Assembly (NCBI GenBank): GCA_023055425.1
Contig: JALGPY010000001.1
Location: forward strand, 112,759,057-112,823,056
Length of the DNA: 64,000 nucleotides
Reading direction: 5' to 3'
DNA from: Linanthus parryae
Taxonomy: Eukaryota > Streptophyta > Magnoliopsida > Ericales > Polemoniaceae
Shown here: piece by piece, positions 1-12,788 of the stretch
How positions within the stretch are numbered: position 1 is the stretch's first letter
How the letters are laid out: the number at the start of each line of letters is the position of its first letter
Translations under genes and position numbers: made by a program
Notes under the pieces: model-generated
Databases searched by the model: none
What the model saw: only the letters and a program-made list of their open reading frames with translations
What the model was told of the DNA's origin: nothing

Positions 1-512
1 ACCATTCCATGAATTTAGAGTGGTTGTGGAATCCTAGATGTGTTATTCATTGCTTTAAATCGTCACCGAATGCTAAATGCTTAAATGAAGTTCGGCACTC
101 TGCTGAAAATTATGATAAGAAGTTAGTAATTAGACAACTTGTAAGTGACCATAATTGCAAATAACACTAAATATCATGAGTACCGCTAGTTTGATAAGCT
201 TAGATGTCCCCATCTTACTGTGTAATGCATGTCATTCGGAAAATGTTGTTACTGTTGTATCTTATTTTAACTTTGGGAAGATGTGCGAGATGTGACATGT
301 TTTTTAATGGAGTCCCCCTAGGGCCCAGTTGACTAAAACTCGGAAATAACAAGGCACAGCTAGAGGCATATCACGCAAGAGTACTGCTGCCCTTGTCGTA
401 CTATCCTCGTCGTACTGTCCATCATATTCAAAGATGAAAACACCTGTTGAGACATGACATTTTTGTGGGTTAGTTAGGATGGCAATAACATCTGCTGCAC
501 TTGATTATGCAG
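1..512 (+). other. Intron (3' part) upstream of the MUSTANG-like exon
   Basis: No coding signal is visible in any frame. The stretch ends in a good 3' splice site, an AG at 511-512 after a T-rich run. The open frame of the following exon extends back exactly to this AG. I therefore read it as the end of an intron whose upstream exons, probably including a PB1 domain, lie before the window. Confidence 0.55.
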
Positions 513-2387
513 GTCAAGCATCACAACAGTGCCAGATGATGAACTTGTTCAAGAAGCTGTCCCTGTTGATACATTGAACCCAAACGATATAGCTGATCCA
601 GAAGAGGTACTTCCGCAAACACCAGGGGCTGGTCCACTTGATGTTTTTGGTGACAAACAGCGTAGAGCTGCAACACAGTGGGAAAACGCGATAACTGGCG
701 TGGACCAAAGGTTCCGAAGTTTTCCCGAGTTCCGTGAAGCTCTGCATAAATACTCGATTGCTCATGGTTTTGCGTACAAATACAAGAAAAATGATAGTCA
801 CCGTGTAACTGTAAAATGCAAAGCAGATGGCTGTCCTTGGCGGATTTATGCATCCAAGTTGGCCACCACCCAATTGATTTGTATTAAAAAAATGAGCTCG
901 ACGCATACTTGTGAAGGATCAGCTGTGAAGGCTGGCTATCGGGCAACTAGGGGCTGGGTGGGAGGTATTATAAAGGAGAAGTTGAAAGCTTCTCCGAACT
1001 ACAAGCCAAAAGATATTGCTATTGATATCAAGCGGGAGTATGGGATTCAGCTAAACTATTCTCAGGCATGGCGGGCTAAGGAGATTGCGAGAGAGCAGCT
1101 TCAGGGTTCTTATAAAGAGGCATATAGTCTGTTACCATATTTCTGTGAGAAAATAATTGAGACCAACCCTGGTAGTATTGCAACCTATTCTACAAAGGAG
1201 GACTCGAGCTTCCATCGTCTTTTTGTCTCATTTCATGCCTCGATATCTGGTTTCCAACAAGGTTGCCGCCCGCTTCTTTTCCTGGACAGCACACCTTTAT
1301 ACTCTAAATACCCAGGGACATTGTTGGCTGCAACAGCTGCAGATGGGGATGATGGTGTCTTTCCAGTAGCTTTTGCAGTAGTGGATCCCGAAGCTGAGGA
1401 TAACTGGCGTTGGTTTCTAGGAGAGCTGAAATCTGCAGTTACCACGTCGCGACCTATCACATTTGTTGCGGACTTCCAGCAGGGCTTGAGAGAATCATTG
1501 CCTGAGATATTTGACAACTGTCAGCACGGTTATTGTCTGCGCTATCTTGCTGAGAAACTTAACAAGGATTTGAAAGGGCAGTTTTCTCATGAAGCAAGAC
1601 GACTGATGGTTCAAGATTTCTATGCGGCTGCTTATGCGCCTAAACTGGAAACATTTAACCATTGCACTGAAAACATAAAAGCTATATCACCTGAAGCTTA
1701 CAATTGGGTCATCCGAAGTGACCCCAGTCACTGGGCAAATGCATTTTTTGGAGGGGCAAGGTATAACCATATGACTAGCAACTTTGGTGAACTCTTCTAC
1801 AATTGGGTGTCTGAGGTAGACGAGTTGCCAATAACTCAAATGGTTGATGTATTACGAGGAAAGATGATGGAGTTATTTTATACACGAAGGATTGATTCCA
1901 GTCAGTGGGGCACAAAGCTGACGCCAACTATGGAGGAGAAGTTGCAGCACGAGATTGCAAAATCACATTCGCTTCAAGTGTTACATTCTCATGGTCAAGT
2001 ATTTGAAGTTCGTGGTGAATCCATTGAACTAGTTGACGTTGAAAATTGGGACTGTAGTTGCAAAGTATGGCAAATTACCGGATTGCCGTGTTGCCATGCA
2101 ATTGCTGTACTTGAAGGCCTTGCCAGGAGCCCATACGAGGCTTGTTCGCGCTACTTCACAGCTGAGAGTTACTGCCTTACATATGCAGAAACAATTCATC
2201 CAGTACCAAATGTAGAAAGACCAGCTGACAGTGAACTGGCAGTAGAGTCAACAATTGTTACTCCTCCACCAACTAAACGTCCACCGGGCAGACCCAAGAT
2301 GAAGCAACCTGGATCAATGGAAATAATCAAACGGCAATTACAATGTAGCAAGTGCAAGGGGCTTGGCCATAATAAGAAGACATGCAG
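513..2387 (+). CDS. MUSTANG-like domesticated Mutator transposase, main exon
   Basis: This is a large exon of a MULE-transposase-derived gene. Counting from position 529, an N-terminal MuDR-type DNA-binding domain (CxxDGCPWRI and HTC motifs) occupies about residues 57-132. The MULE transposase domain follows, with DDE candidates at D253 (FLDST), D315 (VADFQQG) and E421 (TSNFGELF). A SWIM finger begins at C509 (CSCKVWQITGLPCCHAIA), and a CxxCxxxGHNxxxC zinc knuckle begins at C606. The GTG at 529 is not a real start: the frame stays open upstream to the splice acceptor at 512. A donor (CAG/GTATAT) follows the knuckle at 2388, and the 39 codons beyond it look intronic. The MUSTANG family comprises host genes that arose from Mutator transposases and lack terminal inverted repeats. 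None are visible here, and the exon has no stop or frameshift, which suggests a conserved host gene in the nucleus. It could instead be a recent autonomous MULE. Confidence 0.82.
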
Positions 2388-3490
2388 GTATATCTGTGAT
2401 TTTCATGTTTTCAAACAACTTACTATAGTTTCATTAGGCTTTTGTAGGCATATCATGCACATGTGTATCCCTTTTGTGTTCTTTCTTATATACATGTACT
2501 TATAAGTACCTAAGTATGTAGATAGATTATATGCTCACCCATATTCTGGCTTTACAAGCTTCAACTAGATTGTAGACTACTTGCGGAGTTACCCCTTTGT
2601 TCCTAAAACTCGAACACTTATTTAATGTACGAAAGCAACATGTTTAACTAAATAAAGAAGTCTCCGAAGGTTGAGTGGTAGTTTTACTTGACCATCGGGG
2701 TTGAAAGAAAAGCGTAAATCTGAAAAAAATGCTTTCCATAGTCCCATTATTTATGAGAAAGCACTTTGGCTCTAGAACGTCCATCATATATGAAAGCTAA
2801 TGGTAAATGTAAAGTTGGATAGCAAGTACTTTGGTTCTAGGAGTCCCTTACATAGAGAATGAACGATAATTGCAAAGTTGCACGAACTGCTGGGGTATTA
2901 AACTTAGAGAAAATATTGAAACGTTTAGAGTGATTATTCACTGCATATTAGGACACAAGACATTCGTTTCAGAAAACAATATTGTTACACTAGTTTGATC
3001 CCACACAATGCATGCACTTGTTTATTGATGATTCTGCAGGAATGATCATGTTGTGTATCTTATATGAGCTTACCTGTATCCGATATGTAGAAGTACTCGT
3101 GCATTGCACCGTTTCTGCCACAGCACTTGCAAGTTACATCTTGCTTGGCAAGGGAATATCACTCGCTATCATTACTAATGAAAATAGGAAACAAGAAGTT
3201 AAATGAGCTAGAAAAAAGAAAATCTCTCGTTAAGTGTAATCCGTGCGTATGGTGATTACGTAATGGGTAACTATCCATTACCATTAAGCTTTCTTACATA
3301 CTAATACTGTTACTGTAACTGTTATCATACAGTTTTATGATATGATTCCTGTGCTTTTTCACCTGAAAATAAGCATGTTTATTGGTATTTTTTTCAAACA
3401 TGGACTTCAATCGAACTTCCACGGGTAGTCATACCTGTACTATTTAGTTTGGTTGGCTGATGACACATCTAATTGCGTGCAGAGATATTT

Positions 3491-3748
3491 CTAAACTTCT
3501 AGCTCTAATTTCCATGCCACTGAATTTTTGTAGTATTCAATATTGTCATTCATTAGTGTTTCGTAACCAGAGTTACCATAATTCACCATTAGAGCTGCGA
3601 TCTCCGAACTAGATCGCCCGTTCGCAATCGAGGGTCGCCAGCGATCTGGAACGAAAATTTCAACGATCCGGCGCTGTACAGTAACATAGATGAAGCACAC
3701 AATGGCTCTTTGGAGAATCAGGGCTCCGGAAATAAGAAATCGTTTCAT
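3491..3748 (-). other. Unrecognised antisense ORF after a UTR-like tract
   Basis: On the minus strand, a pyrimidine-rich leader (about 3900-3750) reads like a plant 5' UTR and leads into an ATG at 3746-3748 and an 85-codon ORF starting MKRFLISGALILQRAIVC. I do not recognise the product. It could be the first exon of a nested gene, a captured gene fragment or chance. The hydrophobic start could be a targeting or membrane segment. Confidence 0.2.
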
Positions 3749-5332
3749 CTAGGCCACAATTGCGGGCTAGTTGGCGCAGATAGTGAATAGAGGAAGAGAA
3801 GAGGAAGAATCGTGGAGAGAGTTGAGGACGTCGGAGACTACTAGGAGAATATGAGAGACAGGAAGTATAATCATGGAGAGAGAAAGGAAGATATTGAAGA
3901 AGAAAAGTCAGCAAATTTATCATCTTCCCGTAATTTAGCTACACAGTTACCTAAAATCTATTGGTGGACCCAGTAACTAACGTGAGAATAGTTTTCACTT
4001 TTATAAAAATAAAATTCCCACCTTTTTTGAAAAGAAGTCTAAAGGAATCAACATACATACTTAAATACTTTTTTTCTTAAGAAAACTACAAAATTAATTA
4101 CATAAATAATAAGTAAAAGATAAAATATTATCTTTCAAAGAAGACCAAATCCCAAATCCTTTTTTCAGTATTACTTCCAAAACCAAGTAAGTCCAGTTTG
4201 TAATTGTACAAAAAAGAAAAAAGAAAAATCTAATTTATAAGGTCATAACTTCTAGTTAACAAATATGATACTTAATTTACTATTCCCATAATTACACTAA
4301 CAAATAAGAAAGATTCTATATATTGGTCCATGATCCGGGCAAGGGAATTTCATTCCGCCCAAGTGAACCGAATTCCGTAGGGTAGTGCGAATCGCGATAC
4401 CATTCCCGATTTGGAGCAAACCGCGATTTGTGTAACATAGTTCGTAACCTACGTTACCTGGACTCGTCAGTTTCGCCGGAGTACCGGGTCGATACGACCC
4501 GATTCGGGTGCGGGTATGAAATCCGTGTCCATCTGGTAGGCTTCCTCGTGGACGCGGCTCTCTGTCAATCCTCATCTCAAACGACGAACGACCACTCTTG
4601 TCTTTCACTCGCCCATCGTTTTTCAACCGCCGAACTTCCACCCATGTTGCCACCATCTGTCTGCAGGTCGTCGTTCAGTTGTAGGAACCCTAATTTCTTC
4701 TTTTGGGTTACTATTATATGTTACCTTGGGTTGGGCTTTATCTGGTTTATTAATTATATTTGTTGGGCTTCTTATGTTTTTTTACTAATAAATAGGGCCA
4801 ACTGTAATAATATATTACCATGCCCTTTTTATTCATACTTTCCAAGCCCAAGAAAACATTATTATTGATGAAACGCTCTTTATATAATTCTTTTATTTCA
4901 GAATGATCCTTGATATGATAGAACACATTGTTGGACTCCTTATATATAGTAAAATGGATGCCCAACTTGCACATTTACATACACATAAAATAGAAAAATA
5001 TACGTATCCCCGACCCACGTCCAAATTCTGGGTACTTTTCAGCCGAGTCCCCGAATTCTAAATTTGAACAAAAGGCAAATTCGATCCTCGGATACACACT
5101 CGACGTGACACCCGCACCCGAGTCCAGTTAACGTAGTTCGTAACCAACTAATCTTTCAGGTAGCATTTGTACTAATGTTTCCTAAACGTTGATAAAAACA
5201 CATGCTTATAGCCAAATTTGGTTGAACTAAATTTGGTTATTAAATTAAGAGAAATGCTGGACGTACCGATTGAATCCCCGGGAGAGGAGCCGTATTTGCC
5301 AGCCTAGAATTTTTATTAACGAATAAATAATT

Positions 5333-5337
<5 letters not shown>

Positions 5338-5371
<34 letters not shown>
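5338..5371. repeat. (CT)n microsatellite
   Basis: About 17 CT dinucleotides in a row, followed by a pyrimidine-rich tract to about 5560. In that tract the phrase TGTTGTCTGCAACTC occurs twice, about 60 bp apart. Confidence 0.95.
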
Positions 5372-5374
<3 letters not shown>

Positions 5375-7256
5375 CACTCTTTCTCTCTCTTCCTGCGTCA
5401 TCTTCTCTCTTCACACTCGCATTGTGTTGTCTGCAACTCCGATTCACCCTCTTTCTTTCTCTCTTCACCCTTTCTCAACGTGTTGTCTGCAACTCAACTT
5501 CACTCTTTGTAGAACAAAACTCCTATCTAATGTGTATTTATCATCTCCACACTCTCTCGCTCTAATTTGTAATTTCTATAGGACAATCCATAACCCAAAA
5601 ACGTAGATTGCAATTTGTGCCCATTTTCTTTAACTCTAGAATTATTTGTGAAGCAAAAGTTGAGGAAATATATTGATCGAAGAATTTTGGACCTGATCTA
5701 CTTTCGGGGATCTTTTCTGATTTTGGTTGAACTAAATTTGTATGATCAAAGAGGGTGGCCGGAAGTTCCAAATCGACGTATGTCAGATTTTACAACCGAC
5801 CTAATGAAGGGGCAGATAGAAGGTTATGCATCTCTATGTGTCGATGTTTTGCCGTGAATCCTCGAGTTGAATCTGATAATTAGGTTGTAGTTGGCTTTTG
5901 TTTAGAGGGAGTTGCAGAGTTCTATTTTGGAGAGAGAACATACGAGGCAGAGGAGGGGGTTGGGGTGGATGACCGATTTGTTTAAGTAGACAGGATGAAT
6001 GTTGAAGATCGATGGGATATTATTGTATTCTGTTTTGTTTCTCTAACCGGAAGTGGGGAGATATCTTCCTTTACTATATTGCTCCTCTGATTAATTTGAT
6101 TATCGTGGAACAATAAAGTTTATATCGTAAAAGAGTTTCTCATGAGGAACACATTTTAATTTCAATTTGGTTTGGCAGTAAACTCTGCGATAGTAAAGTA
6201 TGTATGTAAACACAACATGAGCCGAGAAGTGAAAAATAATTGTACTAACCATATGATTCTAAATCACAAGAAAGCGATAGTAATGTTGTCGTACACCGTA
6301 CCTACCTAAGTTTTTGTATTAGGTATTATTACTGTCTTCACACTGTCTTTGCAACATTTTGGTCACTGATGTTTATATTTTGAGGGGAATCAGCAATTGT
6401 GCGACCCCCTTGGCAAAAAATCGTAGCAGAACAAGTCGCAGTATATAACAGAAGGCTTATGTAATAGCAACTTAACCTACCTTAATGTGTAGAACCCGGA
6501 TTTGTTTATCATACGTTCATACCCAACTTGAACTTCTTATTGACTTGAGCTAAGTAAATCTGAACTGTTTATTATATTAGCTTATTACCATCTGAATTTT
6601 CCTGTGCCGAGACTGCTTCACCACCCTTGTCTGAGTCTATGTTACCCGGAGTCGCCAACCGACGCTCAAACTTCACCACCCTTGTCTGAATCTGTAACCA
6701 TTCGTTTATCTCGCCTAATGTCTTATCCGTTCTTTTTATTTCTGTTCCTTTCCGTTTGTTATGATACACAATTTTAAGCTGAAAATCTGCAGATTAAAAT
6801 AATCTCAGTAAAATTGTAAAATCTCCAAAATTGGGGATTATGCGGCTGACAATCTCAGAAAATATAGTCTTAACGTGTTTTTAACATTAGCATGATCGTA
6901 GTTCATTTATATAAGTGGGTGTATTCAAGTAATTGTCTATATATCTCTTTAAATTTTGTCAAATGCATCAAATTAGTTATCTAAAATTTCAGCTCATACC
7001 AAATGGATTTGGATTTTCAGTTCAGCTGGATTTTTCACTCAGATTTTTTTCAGCCGATTTTTCTGATTTTCAGCTGATACCAAACTGGGCCTAAGCATTT
7101 TTTGGTCTTTCGAAAGATGCCGTGCACTGTAGTTTTTAACTCTACATGTTAGCTTTCATTTACAACAAGAGCACCATGATTTGCAGATCTAAAAATGCTG
7201 AAAATACGCAGAAGCATTTTAACATTTCTTAACCTAACATAGGAGTACATATGAGG

Positions 7257-7258
<2 letters not shown>

Positions 7259-7307
<49 letters not shown>
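7259..7307. repeat. (AC)n microsatellite
   Basis: Uninterrupted AC dinucleotides for 49 bases. Confidence 0.97.
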
Positions 7308-7310
<3 letters not shown>

Positions 7311-7700
7311 TGCGTAGCCGTATCGTCACACCTGTGTGCAGTTTCTTGGCCACTTTTTAGCCGGGTCCCTGTATCCGAAAGTTGCAAGAGCAGCTGAATC
7401 CGACCTCCATATAATACCCACCAGATATGACTCCCGAGTCCGAGGAACATAAGTCCGAGTGCCATTTTGGAGACAATTTTCTTGCCGAAGATTTCAGTGA
7501 AAACCAATCAAGTCCTCTTTCAGAGTAAAAGCCTCACTGGAGTTTAAATCATATGGCTACTTCAGTTCAGTGAAAACCAAGTTCAATAAATCCTCGTTGG
7601 AGTTTTTCGCCGAGTCCGGTCCCTGCAAGGCCAAGATAACCCGTCTATGAGAGAAGATAACAAGTATTACTTTATTGAAGAGTCATGAACGTGTTTGCAG

Positions 7701-7864
7701 GTCTGACTTCTTGCATGTCATAAGAGGACTTGGTCTTCGGAAAAAAATGTGGATGGAAGGTATTTGGGGCTCTCTTTTTGAGGTCTGACTTCATGCATGT
7801 CATAAGGACGTGATCGTTGGAAAAAAATGTCGATGGAAAAGGTACTCGGAGTTCTCTTTCCAAG
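7701..7864. repeat. 82-bp tandem duplication, two units
   Basis: GTCTGACTTC(T/A)TGCATGTC begins at 7701 and again at 7783. The two units are similar along their whole length, including the GGAAAAAAATGT core, with scattered substitutions and a small indel. Confidence 0.8.
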
Positions 7865-7956
7865 TAAAGGCTTCAAAAAGAGATCCTCCAAATATCCTGG
7901 ATTTGGATTACTGGAGTTAAAAACTATTTTTATCATGATAAAATATAAAAACTGCA

Positions 7957-7960
7957 CCCC

Positions 7961-7991
<31 letters not shown>

Positions 7992-7998
7992 ACACACA
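7957..7998. repeat. C21 tract followed by (AC)n
   Basis: Twenty-one cytosines (7957-7977) run directly into about ten AC dinucleotides. Confidence 0.95.
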
Positions 7999-9445
7999 AC
8001 TTATCCACCTCCATTTCCTTCCCATGGATGCAGTTCATTGTCTCAGCTGACACCTGACACTGGTGGCATGCAAGCTCACCGTCAACCCACCCAAATCGTT
8101 CTAGTTCACAGTCACCACAGTCTACCCTTCACCAACACCAAACTCCACCACACCCCTCCGTCTCCGGCAGTACACATCCCGCCGCTGTTCACCAACCCCT
8201 AGACAGCCCAGCAATGTGAAACCTCATCCACCCTTCCTTTGCCTTCTCTCTCGGTTATCCAATTGAAGCCTAAACCCACGTTCGAGCCCGCAATCAATTG
8301 GAACCCGTAGAACTTAGAATCTCCAATGCTTTTGTGAATTTTGAAGGTTTGTCTTCTTGTCAAATAGAAATTCACAGAAATCCGCCAATCGCTTTACCTA
8401 GAGAAATAGGGTTAGTTTGGGTGGGTTATGACCATACTGGTAGAGGTGATGGAAACAGTAACAGGCAAGAGATAGGGAAGTGAACTACATAGTTATTCAA
8501 GCTCTACAAATGAAAATTTATGTGCTTTAATTTGTTGAATTAATGATTCAAAACAATGAATGCGCACCCAAGCTTAGCTGAAGAAAAACCGGAACAATGA
8601 CGCAGATGTTGACAGTGGGGGTAGTGTCGGTTGTGGTGCCAATTTCAGTGCTGTTTGTTTGAGAAAAAAATGAACTTGTCGGGATACATGGCAACTAAGA
8701 TGTGACATACTAGAAAAGTTTTTAACTCTAAAGGTAAGTATTGTGGTTTGAAGAAACTTGTGAGTTTATTGAGAGAGAAGCTGATACTATATAAGGGCCA
8801 AATAGTCATTCTAGTAAAATCCATTAGCTTGTGTAGATGGAGATAAACTGTGGGTACTTGATTGTAACAAATGAAATCCGGTTACCAAGTATGCATCAAT
8901 TAAGTAGGGGTCCCAAAATGCAACAATCGCCAATCGAGATGTAACTACTGCAACTACAAGTAGGAGTTATTTGGGAAGCACATGACAGCTATAAGGGTTC
9001 TTAGCTGGCATGAAGTCACCTGGTGCAACACGGGCTTAAAGTCGCAGGACTTTGAAATATAGAGATTTGATGGTCAAATTTTAGTGTGGGTGTAAATTTC
9101 ACTTTTCTTTGATTAGCACACCTAATTCTTGCAAAAGATGCTGGATTTCTTGGAGTAGTTTGGTTTTACAGCCCTTTCGCGTATCCTTGTTGCACTTTCT
9201 GGCCCTTTGTGTCATGGTTGAATTTGTCGGTTTCATGTAATGTTTTCTTCTTCCTTTGCTGTTAAGCTCCAGTAGTAGTCTTGATTTTCTTAGAGAGATG
9301 CTAGAAAAGATTCTCCAAGTCCATTCTTGCTACCAACATAACTGACATCATTTTTTTGGGGGCGCCATTCTTCGTTTTTGGCTTATATTAGGAGGATTTG
9401 CTATGATGGTTTTACTTATAAGCTACTCTTTCTCTGTTTCTGCAG

Positions 9446-9662
9446 TCGGCATAATGCAATCGGCGAGGAGGCAAGCTTGGTGATGGAAGTTGATGAAAAC
9501 CACTTGCTGATGAATGGTGATGAAATGAATGGCGTTGAAATGAATGGGGTTGAAATGAATGGGGATGAAAGTAACATCCTGATGAATGGCGATGCTAATG
9601 CACCCGAAAACATGGCCTTGGAAGTTATGCCAAGCGAGGGGCTCCCTGATGATGGTGCATGA
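9446..9662 (+). CDS. Possible terminal exon of the MUSTANG-like gene: acidic MNG-repeat tail
   Basis: The exon starts after a strong acceptor (TTTCTGCAG, 9437-9445). The upstream exon ends two bases into a codon; the first base here (T) completes it, and the frame then runs open to the TGA at 9660-9662. The encoded tail is acidic and contains four 15-bp units (9507-9566) giving repeats of the type (V/D)EMNG. I do not recognise the peptide. The phase match and splice site support it as the last exon, but it could belong to another transcript or be chance. Confidence 0.45.
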
Positions 9663-10024
9663 TCTGTGGCATCCATCGAGTTAATTGATCTTTTTTCATT
9701 CTTTCTTTTCTTTTATCTTCTTCTTCCAGATGATATTAGTTTAAAGTCTCTGAGTGAGCTGTGAGTGCTTGTGAAATGTATATTAGACAAATTTCGGTTC
9801 CAACTTGCATTGGTTGGGATCTTTGATATGCTGGCAGATACATAGAGAGATATGAGTAGTTTGTTTCTTATGGTGAACAACAGATTTGTTAGAAGATGTT
9901 GAGAAAGTGTAGATTGCTAGATTTCTTATTGATATTTTAGTAGGGTGTACATTTTGGTTGCATCGAGTTATTTGGAAGAAGCCATTCCATCCACCTCTTG
10001 AGGTTATTATAATGAGCTTTAGGC
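9663..10024 (+). other. 3' UTR or intergenic, no gene seen
   Basis: AT-rich sequence following the candidate terminal exon. It may hold the 3' UTR, but I cannot point to a definite polyadenylation signal. Confidence 0.35.
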
Positions 10025-10575
10025 TATGTATATGGGAAAATTTTACTTGCACCCTGTCAGTATAGTATGATATTCAAATGAAAATTTTTACTCACAACCC
10101 TTATGACTACCAAACATGTCACTAACAACCCCTCTATGTATTCACTGTATTAGTTGTTTACTTCTCAAATTCAGTTTCTTCTGACAGATTTACCCTTACG
10201 GAGGCTGCGAGGGTCAATCCATCCCCAATTTTGTAAACCTTGCCTACAGTTAGTTCTTATTTTCGTTTGTTGTAACCGCACCATGTTCCGAGACGCATAC
10301 GACATCTGTGATAAGTTACAATTTTCTTGCATATGTTAAGATTACACAGTGAATTGGTATATATTTTTTTGGGGGGGGGGGGGGGGGGAGAAGAATCTAA
10401 CTGAAAGTTGAATTTGTGAAGTTACACTACTGACTAACAGAGTTAATAGATGGAGGAAGTGTAAGTGACACAATGTTTGTAGTCATAAGGGGTGCAAGTG
10501 AATTTCGTTCAAACTAAGAAATGTGAGTGAAAATTATCTTAAACTGAGGGGATGTAATTGAAATAATCTCATAGA
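10025..10575. mobile_element. Long-inverted-repeat element (Mutator-like, non-autonomous)
   Basis: The left arm (about 10040-10160, including the phrase CCCTTATGACTAC) matches the reverse complement of the right arm (about 10410-10560, GTAGTCATAAGGGG) over more than 70 bases with substitutions. The middle is non-coding and holds a G18 run. No clear TSD was found, so the exact ends and superfamily are uncertain. Confidence 0.55.
10371..10388. repeat. G18 homopolymer
   Basis: Eighteen guanines follow a T-rich run inside the inverted-repeat element. Confidence 0.95.
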
Positions 10576-11311
10576 TGTACTCTAGTTTTATCGTCAGAGA
10601 ACTCGACTCATTGAGTTCCTGCTCGCTTACTCTAGGTCATCACATTCTACAAACCCATGTGAGAGGAATGATAATTTGACTGTGTTTTTTCTCTCTTATA
10701 TGACTGCGGTCTTTTGTATAATTCTTAAATATTTACAAGTGAATATATTGCGAGGGCCACTACTGAATCTATCTTTAAAAAACAGGGGCATTGCTAAGTT
10801 TATCTTTGAAGTAGAGGGGTTATTAATATAGTTCTGCAAAAAATTGGGGATGTGTCTAGCTGCAGTGCCTCTTCCTGTGGCCTACATGGACCGAGCTGTA
10901 TGCCTCTAACCATTGGGTATGGGTCCGATTAATGTAGCCTGCAGAGCAGAGAGATGAAAACTTAAATTGATTTATTTTAATTATTATCACTTTTTTTTTA
11001 GAGAACTCTTTTCCGAATACACAGAAAAATATTTGTTTGATTGTTACATTATATGATATATGTTATCACTTATTTGAATTACTTTCTGTTTCTACTATAC
11101 AATCAAATGAAGAGGAACCAACTTTGCAAAAGCCCAACATACCCACACTAACTGTTAGGAAAACTAGCGGTGTTAGTGTCATGTACTACCGGTGCAACAA
11201 ATTTAAAATGTGGGTACTAAGGATGCTAAAATTGATAATATGAGTATGAAAGAGTAACAAAACATAAAGTATGAGTACCACCGGTGCAATTTTTCCTTAT
11301 TAGAAAGTTAT

Positions 11312-11840
11312 AGGGGTTAGTTTGGTAATGCTGTGGCGTTTTAAAAACAGCTCTGTAGGAAGTACTGTGAGAAAGCTGCTGTGGAAATCGACACGAAAAG
11401 TGTTTGGTAAATTTCGTGTTTAAGCTGTTGCGGGAAAGAATTTTTGACATTTTGTGTTTGGTAATTAGTGTTTTAGAATTGCTGTTACTGTCGAAATGAC
11501 AATATGAGACATGATAATATAAATAGTTTATTATTTTTTTTTTGATTAAATAAATAGTTTATTATTTATTATACCCTTATTATAATAATAAATAATAAAA
11601 CTATTATTACAATAAATAATTATTGATATTTATTAACGGATAAAAATGTTAAATAATACATTTATCGAAAAGAAAGTCCTATGAAGCAACTCCTCCCCTG
11701 CTTTTCAAAAGCTGCTATGGGAAAACAACTATTTTCCAGAAAACAGAAAAAAAAAAATAAATTTACTAAACACCTAAATGTTGCATTTAGATTCGAAAAG
11801 CAGCGTTCTAGAAAGCTAAAACATTACCAAACGGGCTCCT
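11312..11840. mobile_element. MITE with TTTGGTAATG-type terminal inverted repeats
   Basis: The left end AGGGGTTAGTTTGGTAATG pairs with the right end CATTACCAAACGGGCTCCT, read as its reverse complement. The interior is AT-rich with no ORF. The ends resemble hAT or PIF-type MITEs. No TSD was clear enough to choose the superfamily. Confidence 0.6.
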
Positions 11841-12696
11841 AATATATTTATAAACACAATTATAATAGTAACCAAAAGGGGAGGTGTTTGCAATTAGAGG
11901 ACTCAAATATTGACATTGTATACTATAAGGGACACAATTTAAAAATATAGTAGCCAAAAGAAGGGACATGCTTGCACTTATTTGAAAGTTAGGACGCGGC
12001 GGGGCAAGTGACCCGTGCTCCGCTCCAGATTGTGTCATGCCGCAACAACGGTAACAATTTAGAAATAAGAGTAATTTAATAATATCTGACTCCAAAGCAT
12101 TTATCTCACTACCCCGAAACAAGTAAACATGCTCTTCTTAAGTAAGAGTAGGCAAAGTACGACAAACAGATGATATTTCAGTCATTATCTACAATATTCA
12201 TTTCATATCTCCCAAATAAATTAAAAAGAACAATTTTCTTTTTCGCATCACATGCTATATTTATGTTCTTGTGGTCCGAACTTGTAACCCTATCCAAAAC
12301 GTTGCTTTGTGATGTGAGAAAAAGCGAATCATTAATTTGCAACAATTTTACAGTTATCAGTATCTTTCTCTCACAGCCAACCCGGCTCCATGACTCTCAT
12401 GTCTAGCTACTTCCCACATCCATGAATAGTTCTTTTGAGCCTTTTGATTTCCATGACGAAACAAGATCCAAATTAACCACTTTTTCCACTTTCTTTTAGT
12501 TTTGGTGTTAGTACTACTTGTTAGGTGCCAACTCTGAAGGAGACGTAACATCATAATTAATTAACACATGGCATTGTTAAGCAGTTAGTTCACAATTTAA
12601 TGTTATTCCCGAAGGGAAGTAAGGTGGGTGAGAAAGAGAATGCCTACATAGGCTAAAATAACGAGGGTGGGCATAAATATAATTAGGAAAGCATAA

Positions 12697-12788
12697 TATT
12701 ATTCTTACAAAGCCACTAACATTATTTATGCACCTAATGACCAATGAAATTGCACAAATGATGTTAGTGACTTTGTAAGAATAATTTT
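12697..12788. repeat. Fold-back hairpin, about 27-bp stem
   Basis: Two arms (12697-12723 and 12760-12788) are inverted copies built on TATTCTTACAAAG(C/T)CACTAA, with about two mismatches and a loop of about 36 nt. A third partial copy (GCTTTGTAAGAAT) follows at 12791. This is a small MITE remnant or a hairpin-forming transcript candidate. Confidence 0.6.

Larger units (their letters stand above)
2388..9445 (+). other. Candidate 7-kb repeat-rich intron
   Basis: If the exon at 9446 belongs to the MUSTANG-like gene, this is its last intron. It contains microsatellites, an 82-bp tandem duplication, GC-richer gene-like patches at about 4300-4700, 5400-5870 and 8050-8470, and recurring CCGAGTCC-type phrases at 4980-5140, 7350-7450 and 7600-7630. 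None of the short ORFs in it resembles a known protein. A second usable acceptor at 3038-3039 would end the protein eight codons later, so the 3' structure is uncertain. Confidence 0.4.

Noticed and set aside
529..531. GTG as start codon of the transposase-like gene
   Set aside because: GTG starts are not normal in plant nuclear genes, and the frame is open upstream to a splice acceptor.
7229..8057. ORFs with poly(CV), poly-Pro or poly-His runs
   Set aside because: They are translations of the AC and C microsatellites.
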